NCBI GenBank assembly: GCA_037127255.1
Contig: JBANSL010000020.1
Location: 48,583,098-48,647,097 of the forward strand
Direction of reading: 5' to 3'
From: Persicaria tinctoria
Lineage: Eukaryota; Streptophyta; Magnoliopsida; Caryophyllales; Polygonaceae
Length of the DNA: 64,000 nucleotides
In this document: piece after piece, positions 59,901 through 64,000 of the stretch
Layout of the letters: every line of letters starts with the position of its first letter
How positions within the stretch are numbered: position 1 is the first letter of the stretch
Program-made: the position numbers and the translations under genes
Notes under the pieces: model-generated
Databases searched by the model: none
What the model was told of the DNA's origin: nothing
The model's input: only the letters and a program-made list of their open reading frames with translations

Positions 59901-60172
59901 ACGAGGGTTGGATGCATATAATCCTCAGCAGTAGTTGGATATTGGGCAAGCTCAGCTTCTGCTTGCCTTGCGCGCTCAGCTTCTTGTTCCCTCGCTGCCC
60001 TTTCATTGTCTATAGTGGTATCCTTTGCGGCTAGCTCCCTTGTAAGCCTGGCAATCAGCTGTTCTTGTGTTTCAGCGGCCGCCATGATCCTTTTGAGTTT
60101 AGAGTGGATGTGTAGGTAACGCTCTGGTTCGTCTAAGCTGTCAAACTCGGGTGGTAGACCAGAACGGCGCAT
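56906..60172 (-). CDS. Element B gag-protease fused to integrase C-terminal tail
   Basis: One intact frame of 1,088 aa. A coiled coil lies at about 30-75, the Athila-type gag core at about 95-260, and a zinc-knuckle-like CIECGSQRYTTPECPH near 340. An acidic repeat region (about 510-585) is built of VDIEEG/VDVEEP phrases. The aspartic protease (about 640-790) has CDLGASVSIMP. A second repetitive Ser/Asp region (about 880-960) follows. The last 70 or so residues (VGDKLYVSKS, KFNKKRMGPFVVNKI, GGLQLMDKNG) look like the GPY/F end of a gypsy integrase. The whole reverse transcriptase, RNase H and integrase core are missing between, so the ORF looks like a polyprotein with a large in-frame internal loss. 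Confidence 0.85.
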   Translation of the reverse strand: MRRSGLPPEFDSLDEPERYLHIHSKLKRIMAAAETQEQLIARLTRELAAKDTTIDNERAAREQEAERARQAEAELAQYPTTAEDYMHPTLVVPESAILILENSFEIRTQFLIELKNNAFFGRFNECPLEHITNFSDMCRTLAEGTTLEYVKMKSFRWSLAGPALKWLEGLKPRSLTTWAQVEQEFLNKFFPPAKTAHLRQKITAFKQKQGEPLAKAWERYKELLRSCPTHGQPPYVIQEIFFNSLDQVTKDRINHYTSYEYLTMPPSDAWGVLEKLTNYDNKYGSTATYEENPYARPAPSMPLYEPPKEIDPDVREQYYRDQNKKLIKQVKYLSVNQPCIECGSQRYTTPECPHTEQVRMAEHHEEVAYAGGLNRYIGDQRFQQPQWNQGVPRNPPPYRDPGHPKRDQKKDDIQTVLEEIRRNHSETRHSFSSVYTQMQGVNSRLGEIDIWRKSVDTQIGQLAAGIPRQSGALPGSSEQNPKGKTGHIAAVKLRSGHQLQEPKVEKQQNNEEQQIDIDNTVVDIEEGLVDVEEKLQKPSSALNSNSATPNLVEIDKDLVDVEEPLVEVDKAAAPPTSVPNPKKRLPFPTKSPKDPAEKKFQRFIKMLQKLNVTIPFTEALNEMPSYVKFLKEILSKKRSMAEITEECSHLDILEKRPDPGKFAITIGFGPYKINALCDLGASVSIMPLTIWSKIKIGALEPVDAKLYMANNTVVILTGMVDNVPVQVGKFFVPADFLVIDMQEDPACPIILGRPFLATVDANISVRKGVLTFNISDEVIEYSFNKTERHTGPMEEVKSISAGYITCGEPKVRNMTPEELEKRDMEAQVEEIMEILKEDAENPIDTNEGTSLWINYFSDALTATKYGVKIDQDSSTSRTLVDLDKTQKPPPAPASSSSNTEAEGYSTSSKLLDIDYHSVSSTSPSSTLQPPGVEPYSTSSRPLDVDKPSTSPAPAFSSSPPPAPADSSKLTNPSRDRPNTVVPDSVAAKVSQGMDLSSPISIKDLSIHGRGLPWYVRLCRISNDEPKEYEVGDKLYVSKSKDHWFPNKFNKKRMGPFVVNKIHSGGLQLMDKNGVLFEAQATWALQMSP

Positions 60173-60234
60173 ACACCTGAAAAGTAACTCAAAGTAGACG
60201 TGAGATTTAACTACCTAAGGCGCAAATGATTGCT

Positions 60235-60252
60235 TCCCCGGCAACGGCGCCA
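60235..60252 (-). other. Element B primer-binding site (tRNA-Asp)
   Basis: This is the same 18-nt tRNA-Asp complement as in element A, three bases inside the right LTR. It confirms leftward transcription and close relation to element A. Confidence 0.88.
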
Positions 60253-60255
60253 ATT

Positions 60256-62418
60256 TGTTGTTGCAGGAGGATGGTTAGGTATGAAATAAATATAGAATAA
60301 AGATCAGACTGACTTCCCTGTCTCAGCAAATAAATACAAGACTCCCTCCCGTTGTAGTAGAAGGTTGTCAGGATCGAATCCACGAGGAAGCACGTCAGCA
60401 GTTCTTAGGTAGCAACAGATTCTCACAGACAGGCAGCAGAAAAACAGAAATAAAAGCAGAAAAGCAAAACAGAAACAAAAGCAAAGACAGAAAATAACGA
60501 AAGAAAGTAAAGAACAAAAGCAAACGAAAGTAAAGAACAAAGCAAGGCAACAACTTTACTCGATCTCGACAAAGCCTAGTCGAAATCGACAACAGTAAGT
60601 CAAAAAACAGAAACTGAAACTAAAAATCGACGACAACAAAAGAAATCTCAACTCGACCTAGACTAAAGCCAACTCGATATCGACTAGGCTCCTACTCGAC
60701 ATCGACGAGATTCTACTCTATATCGACAAGAAAGACAGAAACTTTAAATTGCAAATTCGAACCAAAACTCAGATTTTCGACAGAAATAAATTCGATATAA
60801 TAAAAGACTTCCAAGGCCAGGGTATCAACACCACAACGATAACCATGCAAAGTAACACATAAAGGCATAAAAGATCATGCTTTCCATCAAACAACTTTCA
60901 TTGTTAACAAATAGGCATATAGAGGCTTTCGCATAAACCATAATTGTTACTAACCCTTTTCACATAATTAATCCAAGTTGCATTAAGATCACTTTCGCTT
61001 CAATAATTCAAACAAGGATCACCTTCAACTCTCGCAAAAGAATCATGCTCATAGGGATAGAAGACGAATTGCATAAAAAGATCTGACCTTTACTGCATTT
61101 CCTCACATGGCCACCGTCGGGCTCACCCCAGCCCCAGAAGTGGGTGGACTACTCACGCCTCATCGCAATCGCAGACATTGATGTATGAAAAGAAACTTGC
61201 ATTAAACTATATTTAAAGCCTTTACAATCCCGGCAATCAACTTTCGTTGAATGCCAAAACCCTAAAAACCTTAGAACTCCTAAACTGTCTCTGTGGAACT
61301 ACTTCTCTACCTCCGAAATTGAATATGAATGAAACTGAGCCCCATGGGCTTTATTTATAGTCTTATATTCCTTGCTAATCAAGGATAGAATATCTATATC
61401 TATATCTAAAACTATATCTAAAATGCTTAATGATAAATAAAAGCGATAAAGAAATTAAATCTAAAAGGAAATTATATCTAAAGTCTTCAAGTGGATAAAT
61501 CTTCTTCTTCATGATAGATGTTGATAGAATCGGATAGATTTTGGTCTTCTCGGCTTCCAAGGAATCCCAACTCTACTCGGACTGCTCACGTCAACGCGAT
61601 TCCAGAAGCTGGTCTACTCGACTTCGACAAGGGCTCGTCGATGTCGACTAGGATTCGTCGTCGACTGGACTCCTCGGGTGGCTCTGCTCGACAAGGCTCG
61701 GACATGGCACCTGGGCGTCGTCGACCTCGACAAGGCTTCGTCTATGTCGACTACGTACTTCCCTTCCGCTGGAGCGAGTTGCTTCTTCCGCTGCAGCGAG
61801 AGCGTTGATCCGCAGGTGCGAGAACCCATTTCCGCTGGAGCGAGTTGGCGAGCTTCGTCGTCTTGGTGCATCCCGCTGGCAGCGAGGATTTCTGCGGCAG
61901 CGAGAGGCTCGCTGCAGCGAGTCGAGTCGCTGGTAGCGAGTGCTGCTTGGTCGTCTTCGTCCTCGGCTTGCCTCCTCTTCTCGTCGACTCCGGGTGTGGC
62001 GCTGAGGCGTCGTCGATCTCGACTAGAGCTTGTCGAGATCGAGTTGCGTTCCGGGTTGGCCTGGCTCAGCTTTCTCGACCAGGTTTTGTCGACCAAGTCC
62101 ACTTGGGCTCTCTACTCGACATCGAGTAGGATGTACTCGACATAGAGTAGCCCTGGTTTTAGCTCGGTTTGTCCTGGTTCTGTTTTTTTGGATTCTGGAT
62201 TTCTGTAGTTGTTTTCCGAGCTTTTCTGACCTTTCTTAGAATTGCTGTAAAACGTCTCGAATTTCTGCGAAATTTAAACAGAAACTGGTGTAGATTCCAT
62301 AATTTGGCAAATAAACATAAACTACATAGATTCTGTACTATCTAACCCAAATGTATGCAAAGTATGTAGAAAACGATATTAAAGTTACTGTAAAATTTGG
62401 CAAATTCAGCTCACAACA
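60256..62418 (-). repeat. Element B 5' LTR
   Basis: This matches 53414-55575 with scattered substitutions and a one-base length difference. It carries the same ten TCGANNTCGA palindromes and the CGCTG palindrome cluster (about 61765-61945). It contains TATTTATAG (about 61350, minus strand), a possible promoter element; transcription start not determined. Confidence 0.92.
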
Positions 62419-62423
62419 CTCTG

Positions 62424-62862
62424 CCGCGTGGTCGACCCACCTGGCGCATAGGTAGGCGCAGAGGTCAACAATCTTCTGCACTAGGTGGTCGTTGCTCGCC
62501 TCGAAAGCGACCAGCAGGTTGGCAAGGCTAGTGTTGTGCGCCTTGCTAGCCTAGAGTTCCCCATTCATGGCATCGAGCTCACCCTTTGTTGCATGGAGAT
62601 CAGCCACCCTTGTAGCGTCCTAGGCCACCAACGTCTTGATGCGGCCTCTGAGCTCTTGGAGCTCCTCCTTGGCAAAGTCGATGAAGTCATTCGTCTTCTG
62701 AACGTCCGTAGCCTGGCGTTCAGAAGTGGCGTCGTTCTGGAGCTCCTGGTCGTCGCGGTCCCGTCCATAAGTGTAGTCAGACTTGAGCCAGTAATACTTC
62801 CTGGGGTCTCCACTCTGGTACGAGGCATCGGAGTCCTCGTCGGTGTTCGAGTATGACCACAT
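62424..62862 (-). pseudogene. Antisense Harbinger gene, 5' coiled-coil part
   Basis: From the Met at 62862, the frame gives an acidic start (MWSYSNTDEDSDASY), a GDPRKYYWLKSDYTYG block and a helical region with coiled-coil character (FAKEELQELRGRIKTL). Two in-frame TAG codons (about 62618 and 62555) break it. It continues into 53413-53280 across element B. The protein would be about 190 residues with a C-terminal membrane segment. It may be a third gene of the Harbinger element or a captured host gene. Confidence 0.6.
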
Positions 62863-63018
62863 GCTGCCAACAGTCCGACCAAAATGGTTAAAGATGCCAA
62901 GGGAAAGCAATGAAAATGCCACCAATTGACATAAACAAATGCGAAAGCAATGAATTGGGCCCTCGGAAATCATATGAGTTCAACAACAGATGCAAACTCC
63001 ATTCAAAAACTGAGAATG

Positions 63019-64000
63019 TGTTGTGAGCCTAATTTGCCATGTTTTACAGTTACTTTTATATCGATTTCTGCATACATTGCATACATTTGGGTTAGAATAA
63101 TACAGAATCTGTGTAGTTTACACTTATTTGCAATATTTGGAGGTCTACACAAGTTTTGGTTATATTTCACAGAAATCGGACGCACTTTGGAGCTAAAAGG
63201 AGACTCATGGAGAAGCTAAAAATGGTGCAGCTGGAGAAAAGGCCATTTTCACCATTCTTCGTTCTGAATCAAGCTTCGATGTCTTCATGAGAGTTGTAGC
63301 CCTCGGAAAGAGCTTTCCAACGCATGGTCATATGCGTCAATCCGACGAACGAGGACTCGGGAAAGTGCGTTTCAAGAACAGAGCAGAAAGCTGAGAAAAC
63401 TCCACTCGAGATCGACTAGACTCTACTCGATCTCGACGAGCCCTGGTCGAGCAGAGCTGATCGAGGACACTGAGTCAGAGACAACCCGACTCCCGGAACC
63501 CTACTCGATCTCGAGTACCCCTGGTCGAGATCGACGAGCCATGTCCGGATCCGAGCCTGTCGAGTAGAGCCACCCGAGAAGACCCAGTCGACCTAGCCAG
63601 TCTACTCGACCTCGACGTGCCCTTGTCGACATCGACGAGCGCCAGGAGCCAAGTCCGAGTCTGTCGAGCACCAGCTAGCCAGGACCACGAAACTGAGCCA
63701 GTCAACCCTACTCGAGATCGACCAGACTCTTGTCGAGATCGAGTAGACTTCCCGAAGCCGCGTTACTCGGTTTTGACGAATCCTACTCGATGTGGGATTG
63801 CTTGGGCGCGAAGATTGCCGATTCTATCCAAATACATCATGAAGGAAGAGATCTATCCATTAAAGACATTTAGATATATTTAGATTTAATTTCTTTATTG
63901 CTTTTATTTATCATTAAGTATTTAGATATAGTTTTAGATATAGATAGAGATATTCTTTCCTAGATTAGCTAGGGAATGAAGCCTATAAATAAAGCCCTAG
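63019..64000 (+). mobile_element. Element C, third member of the A/B family (LTR, cut by window end)
   Basis: The sequence starts TGTTGTGAGCCTAATTTGCC, the start of the element A and B LTR on their coding strand, but here on the plus strand. It continues through eight TCGANNTCGA palindromes (63406-63733) and the conserved block ending CTATAAATAAAGCCCTAG at the window edge. It is more diverged than A from B. Whether it is the 5' LTR of a full element or a solo LTR cannot be seen. Confidence 0.8.

Larger units (their letters stand above)
53414..62418 (-). mobile_element. Gypsy element B, Athila-like, gag-protease plus integrase tail
   Basis: CTCTA (53409-53413) and CTCTG (62419-62423) are a near-perfect 5-bp duplication. 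LTRs at 53414-55575 (2,162 bp) and 60256-62418 (2,163 bp) are about 99% alike by eye, so insertion is recent. Transcription is leftward from the right LTR. The primer site is at 60235-60252, and a single ORF of 1,088 aa follows. Reverse transcriptase and RNase H are absent. It belongs to the same family as element A, with different LTR sequence in places, and sits in the antisense Harbinger gene. Confidence 0.93.
30171..63018 (+). mobile_element. PIF/Harbinger element split by later insertions
   Basis: Pieces at 30171-30234, 36406-37678, 50297-53413 and 62424-63018 join into one PIF/Harbinger-type element of about 5 kb once the insertions and their duplicated target bases are set aside. The left end starts GGGTGTGTTTGACAACGGG, resembling Tourist/Harbinger ends. 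It carries a Myb/SANT-like gene interrupted by the copia element, a DDE transposase (51334-52686) and an antisense gene interrupted by gypsy element B. The right inverted repeat is not in the window; element C (63019 on) may have inserted before it. The 3-bp target duplication therefore cannot be checked. All three genes carry stops or frameshifts. Confidence 0.75.

Overview
This window is nuclear DNA of a flowering plant. Spliced genes with GT-AG introns encode plant-specific proteins, and the rest is dense plant transposable elements. A TS-type tRNA-derived SINE in an intron hints at an asterid or lamiid, but I cannot name the species.

Host genes occupy about 28 kb on the left. At 1-5701 (-) lie the first seven coding exons of a large four-MATH-domain TRAF-like protein, cut by the left edge. 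At 18178-23811 (+) is a complete ten-exon PX-domain protein of the EREX/EREL endosomal effector type (720 aa). At 24856-28747 (-) is a complete four-exon kinase with a C-terminal membrane anchor, KOC1-like, of the chloroplast outer envelope (620 aa). From memory, the Arabidopsis relatives lie in two matching neighbourhoods (At2g25320 with At2g25350, and At4g32160 with At4g32250), so the trio looks like conserved microsynteny. Between the first two genes lie an hAT element holding Helitron insertions (6176-8262), a SINE (8482-8701), a decayed LINE split by a CACTA element (9268-11788), unrecognised decayed sequence (11.8-14.3 kb), AT-rich repeats, and a MULE with a decayed transposase and an OTU domain (15015-17514).

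From 30171 to the right edge the window is a nested transposon pile. A PIF/Harbinger element inserted just upstream of KOC1. It was later split by a full-length LINE (30235-36405), a Ty1/copia element (37679-50291, itself split by gypsy element A at 40301-47379), gypsy element B (53414-62418) and probably a third relative, C (from 63019 past the edge). Nearly every junction has a readable target-site duplication, so the order of events can be reconstructed. The remaining Harbinger sequence, about 5 kb, carries a Myb/SANT-like gene, a DDE transposase and an antisense coiled-coil/membrane gene, all now broken.

The most unusual signal is in gypsy elements A, B and C. These are Athila-like, primed by tRNA-Asp and encode only gag and protease; B also keeps an integrase-tail-like segment. 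Their LTRs and coding regions are studded with a palindromic motif, TCGA-NN-TCGA, often within CTACTCGA-NN-TCGAGTAG. I count about 67 copies in roughly 17 kb and found none elsewhere in the window. Copies commonly occur in pairs or short runs with starts 19-22 bp apart, close to two helical turns. A second palindrome, CGCTG-n-CAGCG, clusters in the same LTRs. I know of no described function for either.
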